NCBI GenBank assembly: GCA_964425215.1
Contig: CAYRLW010000009.1
Location: 1-64,000, forward strand
Length of the DNA: 64,000 nucleotides
Origin: CAYRLW01 sp964425215
Lineage (GTDB): Bacteria > Spirochaetota > Spirochaetia > Treponematales > Breznakiellaceae
Direction: 5' to 3'
The notes below the pieces were generated by a model, which worked only from the letters and a program-made list of their open reading frames with translations, was not told the DNA's origin and did not search any database. Below are positions 41,814-50,079 of the stretch, piece after piece. How positions within the stretch are numbered: the first letter of the stretch is position 1; each line of letters begins with the position of its first letter. Position numbers and translations under genes: made by a program.

Positions 41814-41819
41814 TTATGC

Positions 41820-42014
41820 ATAATAATACAATAATTATTATTATATTGCATATATATGCATAGGAGAAAGTGGTTTTGTAGAAGTTGATGTTTGCTAAAT
41901 AAGTCAGCTTTTACTGCTAAACTTGCAAGGAGTCGACTTTAAAAATTTCAATTTTTAGAGTGGATTCCATTTGAAGGTCTTGATTTGTAGGTTCCAGGAA
42001 GGGAGTTGGTATAG
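41820..42014 (+). promoter_or_regulatory. AT-rich structured 5' leader of the liv operon
   Basis: The leader holds A/T palindromes near the transcription start and, at 41929-41968, a hairpin in which GGAGTCGACTTTAAAAATT pairs with AATTTTTAGAGTGGATTCC over 18 of 19 positions counting two G-U pairs. GGAAGGGAG near 41997-42005 is the ribosome site. No known riboswitch could be matched by eye, and no T-run follows the hairpin. Confidence 0.5.
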
Positions 42015-42815
42015 ATGGATCAACTAAACAAAAACAATTATTCCTGTTTACTAGAGGTTAACGGGGTATCAAAACATTTTCGAGGGTTGCGTGCGGTGGA
42101 TGATTATCACCTGAGGGTATGGCCCTCGGAAATTATAGGAATTATTGGTCCCAATGGAGCGGGAAAATCGACGGTTTTTAACCTTTTAACCGGTCATATA
42201 CATCCGGATGGGGGAACAATAACGTTCCGGGGAAAGAATATTACAACCCTTCCGCCCCACAGAATTTCCCAGGATGGAATGGGTAGAACCTTTCAAAATA
42301 TACGGCTTTTTCAGTCCATGACGGTACTGGAAAACGTTGTTTGCGCTGGTCAATTGGGAAAACAGGGAAACTTTTTTGAAACCCTATTGAGTACACCGAC
42401 GTTTCGCAAAAAAGAAGCTTCTATAAAAGAAGAAGCCCTTCGGATGCTTTCAATTTTTAATTTGGCCGATAAGGCAGATACGCTGGCCACGACTCTTTCG
42501 TATGGGGATCAAAGAAAGCTGGAGATTGTACGGGCGTTGGCTTTACAGCCTAAACTTCTCTTGCTAGACGAGCCTGTAGCGGGGATGAATCAGGCGGAAA
42601 AGGATGAAATGTTGGCTCTTATTCGACGGATTCGGGAAGAGTTTTCCCTTGCGGTCGTTATTATCGAGCATAATATGCCGGTAATTATGAACCTTTGCGA
42701 ACGTATTCAGGTTTTAAGTTACGGTCAGTTGATAGCCGAAGGTCTACCCCAGGAAATTCAAAATAATAAGCTAGTTATCGAATCCTACCTGGGGCAGGAG
42801 GACTTGGATGCTTAA
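42015..42815 (+). CDS. livG: Branched-chain-amino-acid-type ABC transporter ATPase LivG
   Basis: 266 residues. Walker A GPNGAGKST (near 45), the LivG-specific region FQNIRLFQSMTVLENV, signature LSYGDQRKLEIVRAL (C-loop SYGDQ) and Walker B LLLLDEPVAGM. The C-terminal HNMPVIMNLCERIQVL is the H-loop segment. First gene of the operon. Substrate of this transporter class may be branched-chain amino acids, but also urea, amides or aromatic compounds. Its end overlaps livF by 8 bp. Confidence 0.93.
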   Translation: MDQLNKNNYSCLLEVNGVSKHFRGLRAVDDYHLRVWPSEIIGIIGPNGAGKSTVFNLLTGHIHPDGGTITFRGKNITTLPPHRISQDGMGRTFQNIRLFQSMTVLENVVCAGQLGKQGNFFETLLSTPTFRKKEASIKEEALRMLSIFNLADKADTLATTLSYGDQRKLEIVRALALQPKLLLLDEPVAGMNQAEKDEMLALIRRIREEFSLAVVIIEHNMPVIMNLCERIQVLSYGQLIAEGLPQEIQNNKLVIESYLGQEDLDA

Positions 42816-43542
42816 AATTATGGATCTGCACATCTTTTATGGCCACGTCCACGCATTGAAGGGAATAACGTTGGAGATCCAGGATGGGGAATTGGTGGCT
42901 TTGCTTGGCCCCAACGGAGCGGGAAAATCGACAACCTTGATGGGTATTTCGGGGATCGTTCGTCCTCAGTCTGGAACCATACGGTACGATGGAACGGATA
43001 TAACCAAAAAGGATCCCCAGGAGATTGTTGAGCTTGGAATTATCCATTCCCCCGAAGGACGAAGGATATTTGGTAATTTAAGCGTTATAGAAAATTTACG
43101 AATGGGAGCGGTCCGGCGGAAAGATAAGACTTCTCTAAAAAAGGACATGGAAGAAGTTTTTTCCCTGTTCCCTATTTTGGAAAAACGTCAGCATCAAGCG
43201 GGAGGGACCTTATCGGGAGGAGAACAGCAAATGTTAGCAATTGGCAGGGCTCTGATCGCGAAGCCCCGCCTTCTTATGCTGGATGAACCATCCTTAGGTT
43301 TAGCTCCGCTGGTGGTAAAAGAAATATTCGCGGTCATAAAAGGTCTCCATGAAAAGGGGGTGACCATTTTATTGGTGGAACAAAACGCCCGGCAAGCCTT
43401 ACGGATTGCGGATCGAAGTTACCTTTTGGAAACTGGATCGATAGCGCTTACGGGAACGAAAGCAGAAATGGCCCATAATCCAGAAATCGAAAAAATATAC
43501 CTAAGTCGCGCGGACGAAGGATCGGTGGAACATGCAATTTGA
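42808..43542 (+). CDS. livF: Branched-chain-amino-acid-type ABC transporter ATPase LivF
   Basis: 244 residues. Walker A GPNGAGKSTT (near 35), LivF region SPEGRRIFGNLSVIENLRMGA, signature LSGGEQQMLAIGRAL, Walker B LLMLDEPSLGLAPLVV and H-loop LLVEQNARQAL. It pairs with LivG as the second nucleotide-binding subunit. Overlaps livG at the start and livH by 11 bp at the end, so translation is tightly coupled. Confidence 0.93.
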   Translation: MLKIMDLHIFYGHVHALKGITLEIQDGELVALLGPNGAGKSTTLMGISGIVRPQSGTIRYDGTDITKKDPQEIVELGIIHSPEGRRIFGNLSVIENLRMGAVRRKDKTSLKKDMEEVFSLFPILEKRQHQAGGTLSGGEQQMLAIGRALIAKPRLLMLDEPSLGLAPLVVKEIFAVIKGLHEKGVTILLVEQNARQALRIADRSYLLETGSIALTGTKAEMAHNPEIEKIYLSRADEGSVEHAI

Positions 43543-44425
43543 GTATCTGGTCCAACAAGTACTTAATTCAATAAGTATTGGTAGTCTCTACGCGCTGATG
43601 GCTATTGGTTTAGCCATGGTGTTTGGGATTTTACGGCTTATCAATTTTGCCCATGGGGATCTAATAATGGTAGGTAGTTACGCTACCCTATTGTTGAACC
43701 TCCTGGGTCTCCCGTTTTGGATCGCAGCCCTTCTGGGTATTCTTATGAGCGGTGTAGCGGGGGTACTGATGGAAAGGGTTGCCTATCGGCCTATACGAGG
43801 GGCAAGCGATGTGGCTATGCTTCTTACCTCTTTTGCGGTGACCATATTTTTAGAAAACCTGGCGGTTATGATTTTTAGAGCCACGTCTCGACCCTTTGCA
43901 TCCCCCGAAATATTAAGTCAAGTTATAAAATTTGGAGGGATCCGCGTTTCCAGCCTTAGTATTATTTCCATTGGTATTACCCTAATTCTCTTAGTGTTGC
44001 TTTCTTTTTTTGTTAAACGTACCGAAACGGGCATATCCTTAAGGGCCACATCCCAGGATCTTATCGCGGCACGGCTGATGGGTATCAATGTTAATAGGAT
44101 AATCGTAACCGCGTTTATTATCGGGTCAGTGTTAGCTGGGGTTGTTGGGGTTCTCTGGAGTGCCCGAGTTGGGAAGATTGATCCACTGATGGGGTTTCAA
44201 CCCGTATTAAAGGCGTTTGTGGGTTCTGTGGTTGGGGGTCTAGGTAGTATTCCGGGGGCCATATTGGGGGGATACCTTCTAGGAATTACGGAGATTCTAT
44301 TGCAAGCCCTATTACCTTCGAACTTGGCTCCCTATCGGGATGCCTTTGTATTTATCATCCTTATTATTTTACTTCTGTTCCGTCCTAATGGAATTTTGGG
44401 TACCACGGCTAAGGAGAAAATATGA
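43532..44425 (+). CDS. livH: Branched-chain-amino-acid-type ABC transporter permease LivH
   Basis: 297 residues, about eight membrane helices. The opening block NSISIGSLYALMAIGLAMVFGILRLINFAHGD is the LivH hallmark (GxxYAL.AiGL...iN.aHG). The ATPase-contact loop ATSQDLIAARLMGINVNRI follows near 170. C-terminal LLFRPNGILG is typical. It forms a channel with LivM; its stop overlaps the livM start by 4 bp. Confidence 0.93.
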   Translation: MQFEYLVQQVLNSISIGSLYALMAIGLAMVFGILRLINFAHGDLIMVGSYATLLLNLLGLPFWIAALLGILMSGVAGVLMERVAYRPIRGASDVAMLLTSFAVTIFLENLAVMIFRATSRPFASPEILSQVIKFGGIRVSSLSIISIGITLILLVLLSFFVKRTETGISLRATSQDLIAARLMGINVNRIIVTAFIIGSVLAGVVGVLWSARVGKIDPLMGFQPVLKAFVGSVVGGLGSIPGAILGGYLLGITEILLQALLPSNLAPYRDAFVFIILIILLLFRPNGILGTTAKEKI

Positions 44426-45489
44426 ACTGGGCCAGCAAACACAAAAAAACCGTCTATATTGTTAGCACGATCCTTCTTGTTGATTTTATATATTTACTTA
44501 TCAGCGGTGGGACTGATTATGTGGAGAGAATTATAATTGGAATTGCCATTTATATTATTTTAGCCCTAGGGTTAAACTTTTTTAGCGGATTAACCGGATT
44601 GTTTTCCCTGGGGCATGTGGGATTTATGGCCCTGGGAGCCTATGTATCTTCTATTCTAACCCTTCCATTACAAATGAAAGCGGCGAATTTACCGGATCTA
44701 CCCGAGTGGTTAGCCCACGTGCAACTTCCCTTTTTCCCTGCGGTGCTCATAGCCGCATTGTTTGCCATGGTAGTGGCCTTTTTTATCGGTATCCCCTTGA
44801 TGCGTCTTATTGGCCCCTATGTTTCTGTGGCGACGATGGGTTTTTTAGTGATAACGCAGGTGGTCTTGACTAATTGGGATACCTTTACCCGGGGAGCGAG
44901 GACCTTTGCGGGTGTCCCCGCCTATACTTCCTGGTGGAACGTCTGGCTCTGGGCTTTGTTCGTGGTGTATATCGTCTTGAGACTTAAATTTTCCTCCTTT
45001 GGTAGGAGTATGCGGGCCAGTAGGGATAATGCTATAGCCGCCGAATCCATAGGTATACCTATAGTCCGATCCCGTTTGTTAGCCTTTTGTGTAAGCGCTT
45101 TTATTACCGCCATCGGTGGTGCTTTGTGGGCCCATTTTATCCGAGCTTTTTCACCAAAATCCTTCTATTTTGCCCAAACCTTTAGCGTTATCACCATGGT
45201 TATAATCGGGGGACTGGGGTCGGTCCGGGGTTCATTAGCCGGAGTCCTTTTTGTAACGGTGATCTCGGAAATTTTACGGAATTTGGAACGGGGTATTAAT
45301 TTAGGGATCATGACAATTCTTCCTACGTATGGTTCTAGCCAGGTACTTATGGCGTTGATTCTTATCCTGATGATCGTTTTTAAACCTGCGGGTTTGTTTG
45401 GGGAAACAGAATGGAAATTCCGGAATGTTATTCTATTTTTCAAGGGAGTATTTACCTTTCGTTCAAAAACGAATAATGGGGGTCGCTAA
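44422..45489 (+). CDS. livM: Branched-chain-amino-acid-type ABC transporter permease LivM
   Basis: 355 residues, about ten membrane helices. LGLNFFSGLTGLFSLGHVGFMALGAY is the LivM hallmark; MRASRDNAIAAESIGIPIVRSR is the ATPase-contact loop; IIGGLGSVRGSLAGVLFV and IVFKPAGLFGE are standard for the C-terminal part. The last 25 residues (FKGVFTFRSKTNN) are hydrophilic. Overlaps livH by 4 bp; the binding-protein gene starts 47 bp after it. Confidence 0.93.
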   Translation: MNWASKHKKTVYIVSTILLVDFIYLLISGGTDYVERIIIGIAIYIILALGLNFFSGLTGLFSLGHVGFMALGAYVSSILTLPLQMKAANLPDLPEWLAHVQLPFFPAVLIAALFAMVVAFFIGIPLMRLIGPYVSVATMGFLVITQVVLTNWDTFTRGARTFAGVPAYTSWWNVWLWALFVVYIVLRLKFSSFGRSMRASRDNAIAAESIGIPIVRSRLLAFCVSAFITAIGGALWAHFIRAFSPKSFYFAQTFSVITMVIIGGLGSVRGSLAGVLFVTVISEILRNLERGINLGIMTILPTYGSSQVLMALILILMIVFKPAGLFGETEWKFRNVILFFKGVFTFRSKTNNGGR

Positions 45490-45536
45490 CGGTTACGTAG
45501 TTAACCGTATTAAGTTTCATGGATGGAGGTGTGAAT

Positions 45537-46709
45537 ATGAAAAAATGGATGGTTCCCCTAATAGCGCTTATAGCTTTAGGGGTAAGTTTGGGTTCCTGTG
45601 CTAAAGGTACGGGATCTACAATTAAGATCGGTATGATTTACAACATGACAGGAGCGCAGGCTTCGTTGGATGCCCCTTCGGCGAATGGCGCGAAGCTTGC
45701 GGCAAAAGAAATTAACGCGGCTGGCGGTGTTTTGGGAAAACAAATCGAATTGATCTCCTACGACGGAAAAACCGATGCTGAAACCATTGGGAAAGCGGCT
45801 ACTCAATTGGCAACCTCCGACAAGGTAGTGGCTATGCTGGGCTTTAGCGATTCCGATATGGTTATGGCCGCCGCTCCCATCGCCGCTAAAGCGGGGATCA
45901 TGTTCGTAACTTCTGGTGCCACGTCGCCCAAATTACCTGCCCAAGTTCCGGATTACCTGTTCTTGGCTTGTTTTGGGGATAACGTTCAAGCCGCCGCCGC
46001 TGCAGAATACGCGTATAAAAATTTGAACGCTAAAACGGTATACCTGTTAATCGATAAGGGCATGGAATATACCATGTTACTGGGTAAATACTTTAAAGAA
46101 CGGTTTACCGAATTGGGCGGAAATGTGGTTTTGGAGGATTATTATCAGACCGGGGACAAGGATTATTCCGCTCAGATTACAAAGCTTAAGGCATTAAAAC
46201 CAGCGCCGGATATACTTTTTATTTCTTCTGGTCCTGATGATGTGGGGACTATTGTAAAGCAATTCCGTGACGGTGGGGTTAAACAGCCCATATTTGGCGG
46301 GGATGGTTATGATACCCCCTTATTGGTCCAAATCGCGGGTCCGGGAGCGAACAATGTATATTTTACGACCCATTCGCTTATGGACCCCGAAGCGGGTACC
46401 CCAGCGGCTAAAAAATTCATAGCCGCCTATAAGGCGGAATATAAAACCGATCCGGAAAATGCCTTTGCCGGTTTAGGGTACGATACGGTGAAGCTTATTG
46501 CTGATTCAATTACCCGGGCAAAATCGACAGACCCGAAGGCAATTAGGGATGCGTTGCAAACAACCAAAGGGCTCGCTGGTGTAACTGGGACTATTACCTT
46601 TGAAGCAGGGAATCCCATTCCACAGAAAGGTGTGGCGCTTATCCAGGTAAAAGATGGGAAATTGGTATTAGCTGCCGAAGTGGTACCCGAGAAGGTCCCC
46701 GCTCCGTAA
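45537..46709 (+). CDS. LIV-family substrate-binding lipoprotein
   Basis: 390 residues. Lipobox SLGSC (Cys about 21) after a hydrophobic signal. The mature start IKIGMIYNMTGAQASLDAPSANGAKLAAKEINAAGGVLGKQIELI is the classical LIV-binding family opening; VAMLGFSDSDMVMAAAPIA and ILFISSGPDDVGTIVKQFRDGG complete the fold. GGAGG precedes ATG 45537; an upstream in-frame ATG would lie before that site. Being followed by a creatininase-family gene suggests an amide or nitrogen ring compound as ligand rather than leucine (inference). A 16-bp hairpin follows (46739-46784). Confidence 0.93.
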   Translation: MKKWMVPLIALIALGVSLGSCAKGTGSTIKIGMIYNMTGAQASLDAPSANGAKLAAKEINAAGGVLGKQIELISYDGKTDAETIGKAATQLATSDKVVAMLGFSDSDMVMAAAPIAAKAGIMFVTSGATSPKLPAQVPDYLFLACFGDNVQAAAAAEYAYKNLNAKTVYLLIDKGMEYTMLLGKYFKERFTELGGNVVLEDYYQTGDKDYSAQITKLKALKPAPDILFISSGPDDVGTIVKQFRDGGVKQPIFGGDGYDTPLLVQIAGPGANNVYFTTHSLMDPEAGTPAAKKFIAAYKAEYKTDPENAFAGLGYDTVKLIADSITRAKSTDPKAIRDALQTTKGLAGVTGTITFEAGNPIPQKGVALIQVKDGKLVLAAEVVPEKVPAP

Positions 46710-46738
46710 GGCATGGGTAACCAGTAAAAAGTTAGTGC

Positions 46739-46784
46739 ATTGGGGGGTTTTGCGAAGGTATTTGATTACGCAAAACCCTCCAAT
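46739..46784 (+). promoter_or_regulatory. Intra-operon hairpin after the LIV binding-protein gene
   Basis: ATTGGGGGGTTTTGCG (46739-46754) pairs with CGCAAAACCCTCCAAT (46769-46784), 16 bp with one G-U pair, loop of 14 nt. A second stem GTGGCTTT/AAAGCCAC follows (46792-46799 / 46822-46829). There is no T-run and the creatininase gene follows, so read-through with mRNA stabilisation is likely. Confidence 0.6.
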
Positions 46785-46860
46785 TACTACGGTGGCTTTA
46801 TAACATGCCCTATGGGTTTAAAAAGCCACTGTTGTTCAAAATTATTAAAGGAGGCGTACT

Positions 46861-47625
46861 TTGAAAAAAAATCCTTTGGAAATTCAGCATTGGAACACCG
46901 AGGAGTATAGGGCCAAGGCTTTTGAAAAGGTCATTTTACCCCTAGGGTCCTTGGAAAGTCACGGAAACCATCTGCCCTTTGGTACCGACGCGCTTACTGC
47001 CTATCTTGTAGCTCTGGATATTGCCGCAAAACTACCAAAAACAGCGGTGCTTCCTCCAGTGAATTATGGGGTGAGCGAGCATTATAAGGAATTTCCCTTT
47101 TGCGTGTCCCTTTCCTTCGATACAGAAATTGCCCTTTTAAAAGATATTTTTGAATCCGTCTATAGGGAGGGTATTAAAAAAATTTTTATTATGAATGGAC
47201 ACGATGGTAACATTGCCCCCATAGAAGTTGCTTCTCGGACCGTAAAGGTTGCCCACCCGGATATCAAAATTGTTTCATTGGATGCCTGGTGGAATATGGT
47301 AGGCAACCTACTCCCGGAGAACTTTTTTGAAGTCTGGAAAGGCCTTGGACATGGGGGCGAAGGAGAGTCATCCATTTGTCTTGAGTTATTCCCTGAGTTA
47401 TGCAATATGGCTTCCGCAAAGGGTGTGGTTCCTAAGCTTCCTCCGTGGATTGATATAAAATGGCGTTTTAGTGAGCTAACCAATACAGGGGCCTCGGGAG
47501 ATCCGACCAAAGCAACAAAAGAAAAAGGAGCAAAAATGCGCCAGGTCCTGGTCGAAACGGTTGTTAAGTTGCTACAGGAATTGGATACCCACGATTGGGA
47601 CTATCGTTCCCCAGAAGTAAAATAG
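46861..47625 (+). CDS. Creatininase-family amidohydrolase
   Basis: 254 residues. The metal-ligand block LPLGSLESHGNHLPFGTDA supplies Glu, His and Asp (about 33-44), IFIMNGHDGN the second His (near 118), and GHGGEGESSICL the downstream His/Glu pair. The family includes creatininase, MftE and FAPy deformylase; all cleave amide or strained ring bonds with two metals. The start is TTG with AAGGAGG seven nt upstream. It ends the liv operon: the transporter probably brings in its substrate. It could otherwise be an MftE-like peptidase, but no mycofactocin genes are present. Confidence 0.85.
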   Translation: MKKNPLEIQHWNTEEYRAKAFEKVILPLGSLESHGNHLPFGTDALTAYLVALDIAAKLPKTAVLPPVNYGVSEHYKEFPFCVSLSFDTEIALLKDIFESVYREGIKKIFIMNGHDGNIAPIEVASRTVKVAHPDIKIVSLDAWWNMVGNLLPENFFEVWKGLGHGGEGESSICLELFPELCNMASAKGVVPKLPPWIDIKWRFSELTNTGASGDPTKATKEKGAKMRQVLVETVVKLLQELDTHDWDYRSPEVK

Positions 47626-47683
47626 GCTCTTTGTTCTGTCCCAAAGATGAAAACCGCCTAATGCGGAACCGTAAGCTCGGCAG

Positions 47684-47717
47684 TAAAAGAGAGGGGGTCG
47701 TGCCCCCCCCTCTTTTA
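47684..47717. terminator. Bidirectional terminator between creatininase and hydrogenase-MCP genes
   Basis: TAAAAGAGAGGGGG (47684-47697) and CCCCCCCTCTTTTA (47704-47717) pair in 13 of 14 positions. A-rich and T-rich ends on both sides allow termination in both directions between two convergent genes. Confidence 0.75.
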
Positions 47718-47774
47718 GTCTGTACCTTTTGAAAAACCCATCCCTTTTGCCAAGCCCTCTTTATGAAAAATCCC

Positions 47775-49871
47775 CTATTGCATCTGCTTGAGGTTGTTAT
47801 GGGAAATAACCGCGATGGTTTCGATTTCCCCGGCGACATGTTGGAGCGAAGTTTCCATTCGTTGGGATATGTCGTTGAGCCCATGGGTGGTGGACGTCAG
47901 GGTTTCCAGCGAAGTACCGATTCCTCCGGTTTCAGAGGCGAGGGCCCGCATGGATGTAAAAATTTCATTCATCCCATTGGCGCTTTGGTTTAGCTTTTCA
48001 AGAACTAAACGGATGTTTCCCCCCGAACGTTCAGTGATAGAGGTTGCGGCGTCCATATCCCGGGTCATGGAAGCGATGGTTTTGGCGATTTGGGTGGCGT
48101 TGATGCCCGCCTGATCGGCTAAGTTTCGAATTTCTTCGGCAACCACGGCAAAGCCGGCCCCGGAGGCTCCCGCATGGGCCGCTTCGATGGCGGCGTTCAT
48201 GGACAGTAGGTTTGTTTGGGAGGCGATTTTGTTGATTCCTCCGACTAAGCCATGAACCGCGTGAATCTGTTCTTTTAAAGTTAGGATGGCCGAAAGGGAG
48301 GAGCCTAATTCGGATTGTACCGAGACTGCCATTTCTAAAAGAGACGCGAGTTCTTCGCTCCTGACGGAAGATAGCTGGGAAGAATGGGCGATGGCGGTCA
48401 AAAGATCCTCTATTCGTCGGGTCGAATCGTTCAGGGACGCGGCTTGCGCGTGGGTAAACCGGGAAAGATCGGGAAGCAACTTGGTTACGTCATTCACATC
48501 TTTAATGGATGAACCGATCTCCTTATCCAGGTCTATGGCCATCTGGGAGATGGTATCCCGGTGGCGGGCCAACACCAATTCCCGGTAATGCTGACAGTTT
48601 TCTGGCTTGTTCAGGTCGTTAAAAATGGCGATGCCCATGGTCTCGCAGGAGCCGTAACCGCAGGCGGCACAATTAAGAAAGTCTTTTTCCTCTATTTTTA
48701 ACATTTTTTGGTAAATTTCCTGAAGTTCTCCCGTTGAAGGTATCCGCAAGTTTAGGGACGCCGAACGGTTCACGTAGGATCGGGCGAAAAGATCGGCCTT
48801 CCAATGGTCACGGATTGATTTTTGAATAGCCTTTTTTGAAGTTCTTTTAATAACCTTCCCAGAATGGGACAGTTTTGATTCCTCGGCCAGCTTCCTCCGT
48901 TGTACCGCCGCCTCAAGTATGTCGGCGGGTATTTTCTGGGAGCCCGTTCCGGTTCCGCCGTTGCACCCCTTTTCACAATTTAGGCAATCTAAAATAAGCG
49001 GGTTGACCTGTTTTTTGATCGACTCGGGAAGTTCTTTTAGGTAGGGATAAATCACTGTGGGGCCTTCCATCTTTTTAATCGCGGTACCCAAATCCGGTCG
49101 TTCCCGTTCGACCGTGGCTTTTAGGCCCCCAGGGGTACTAAAAAGGGCTGCCCGTTCCCCCGTGGGACCGTCAAAGTCCAGTTCGGGAAACGACTTTAGA
49201 TCGATACGCTGTTCTTTAAGATATTCGTCGATCCGTTCCAACGTAACGTTGTAATCCCCAAGGCCCGTTTCGTCGAATTCCCGCCGTTTGGCTACGCAGG
49301 GAGAAATGATCACAATTTTGGAATTCCGTAATTCAGGGCGCTCTTCCCGTATCATTTTAACGATGTGGAGCATGGGGCTGTCCGCGGGTGCCAGGTACGG
49401 AAGAAGTTCGGTTTGATAAATTTCGATATAGGAAACGATGGCGGGACAGGGTTGGGCGATGACGAAGGGGGGCTTGTTCGTTTTTATGTGATGTAGATAC
49501 GACTGGACCGTTAATTCGGCCCCAAAGGCCACGTCGAATATGGCTTGGACCCCAAGACTTTTCAGCCAACCGTTAAAGCGCAACCGATTTTCGTCGTACC
49601 GGGCGGCTACTGCGGGAGCGATGATGGCGAACATCTTCTCTCTTCGTTTTAGAGCTCCCATAAAGGAGTCAAAATCGTCGATGCCTCGCCGGGCCCCATG
49701 GGTACAAGCGGTTATGCAGGCCCCGCAACCGATACAAAGATCGGCTATAACTCGAACTTTATCTCCCGAACCGTCTATACAATATTTTACTGGACAAACG
49801 GATATGCAGGTATGACAATTGACGCACTTATCTTCTATAACTTCTATAACTGGAGCGAGGGCGAGATTCAT
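47775..49871 (-). CDS. Cytoplasmic H2-sensor-type chemoreceptor: ferredoxin + [FeFe]-hydrogenase + Fe-S + MCP
   Basis: 698 residues, no membrane helix. Residues 10-60: two [4Fe-4S] sites (C16, C19, C22, C26; C46, C49, C52, C56). Residues 80-310: hydrogenase large-subunit domain with all H-cluster cysteines: C142 in AQPCPAI (L1), C192 in SPCVAKRRE (L2), C299 and C303 in NCEKGCNGGTG (L3). The proton-relay Cys of catalytic enzymes (TSCCP) is Pro141. Residues 398-428: extra Fe-S motif (C401, C404, C409, C426). Residues 440-698: MCP signalling coil with hairpin tip SQTNLLSMNAAIEAAHAG. Expected role: report H2 or redox state to CheA. TTGAAA-18-TATTAT promoter and GGAGG precede it. Assembly needs HydEFG, not present here. 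Confidence 0.88.
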   Translation of the reverse strand: MNLALAPVIEVIEDKCVNCHTCISVCPVKYCIDGSGDKVRVIADLCIGCGACITACTHGARRGIDDFDSFMGALKRREKMFAIIAPAVAARYDENRLRFNGWLKSLGVQAIFDVAFGAELTVQSYLHHIKTNKPPFVIAQPCPAIVSYIEIYQTELLPYLAPADSPMLHIVKMIREERPELRNSKIVIISPCVAKRREFDETGLGDYNVTLERIDEYLKEQRIDLKSFPELDFDGPTGERAALFSTPGGLKATVERERPDLGTAIKKMEGPTVIYPYLKELPESIKKQVNPLILDCLNCEKGCNGGTGTGSQKIPADILEAAVQRRKLAEESKLSHSGKVIKRTSKKAIQKSIRDHWKADLFARSYVNRSASLNLRIPSTGELQEIYQKMLKIEEKDFLNCAACGYGSCETMGIAIFNDLNKPENCQHYRELVLARHRDTISQMAIDLDKEIGSSIKDVNDVTKLLPDLSRFTHAQAASLNDSTRRIEDLLTAIAHSSQLSSVRSEELASLLEMAVSVQSELGSSLSAILTLKEQIHAVHGLVGGINKIASQTNLLSMNAAIEAAHAGASGAGFAVVAEEIRNLADQAGINATQIAKTIASMTRDMDAATSITERSGGNIRLVLEKLNQSANGMNEIFTSMRALASETGGIGTSLETLTSTTHGLNDISQRMETSLQHVAGEIETIAVISHNNLKQMQ

Positions 49872-49894
49872 GGGACCTCCAAAGGGTATATTCT

Positions 49895-49924
49895 ATAATA
49901 TGAACCTATGGTATATATTTTCAA
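49895..49924 (-). promoter_or_regulatory. Promoter of the hydrogenase-MCP gene
   Basis: On the minus strand TTGAAA (49924-49919), 18 bp, TATTAT (49900-49895), and a TGGAGG ribosome site at 49881-49876 before ATG 49871. It looks like a housekeeping promoter; no sigma28-type motility promoter was seen. Confidence 0.6.
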
Positions 49925-49942
49925 TGCTTTTTTTTAAAATCT

Positions 49943-50005
49943 GAGGCTTTTCAAAACTCAAGGGGTTTTGAAAAAGCTATCTAGATGTACATGCAGTGTT
50001 TTTGC
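49943..50005 (+). repeat. Intergenic repeat family, copy A
   Basis: An imperfect stem GGCTTTTCAAAACTC / GGGGTTTTGAAAAAGC, a short spacer (TATCTAGA), then TGTACATGCAGTGTTTTTGC. The same order recurs at 53293 (copy B) and, inverted, at 25113 (copy D). It lies in the gap between the two divergent chemoreceptor genes. Confidence 0.75.
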
Positions 50006-50044
50006 TATTCCGTATCATATTTATATTGCAAAAATACTGCAAAG

Positions 50045-50079
50045 GCCTCTTTTAAAAGTAACAGACTTTTAAAAGAGGC
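50045..50079. repeat. Perfect 15-bp inverted repeat upstream of the MCP gene
   Basis: GCCTCTTTTAAAAGT (50045-50059) and ACTTTTAAAAGAGGC (50065-50079) are exact reverse complements around AACAG. The core resembles the stems of the intergenic repeat family but lacks the TGTACATGCAGT tail. It lies 38 nt before the MCP start and may be in its leader. Confidence 0.8.

Noticed and set aside
41820..42014. Guanidine or other known riboswitch before the liv-creatininase operon
   Set aside because: None of the conserved motifs (such as paired ACGR loops) could be found; the leader is A/T rich with one long simple hairpin.
47775..49871. Catalytic hydrogenase for energy metabolism
   Set aside because: The proton-relay cysteine is replaced by proline and the C-terminal third is an MCP signalling domain, so a sensory role is the better reading.
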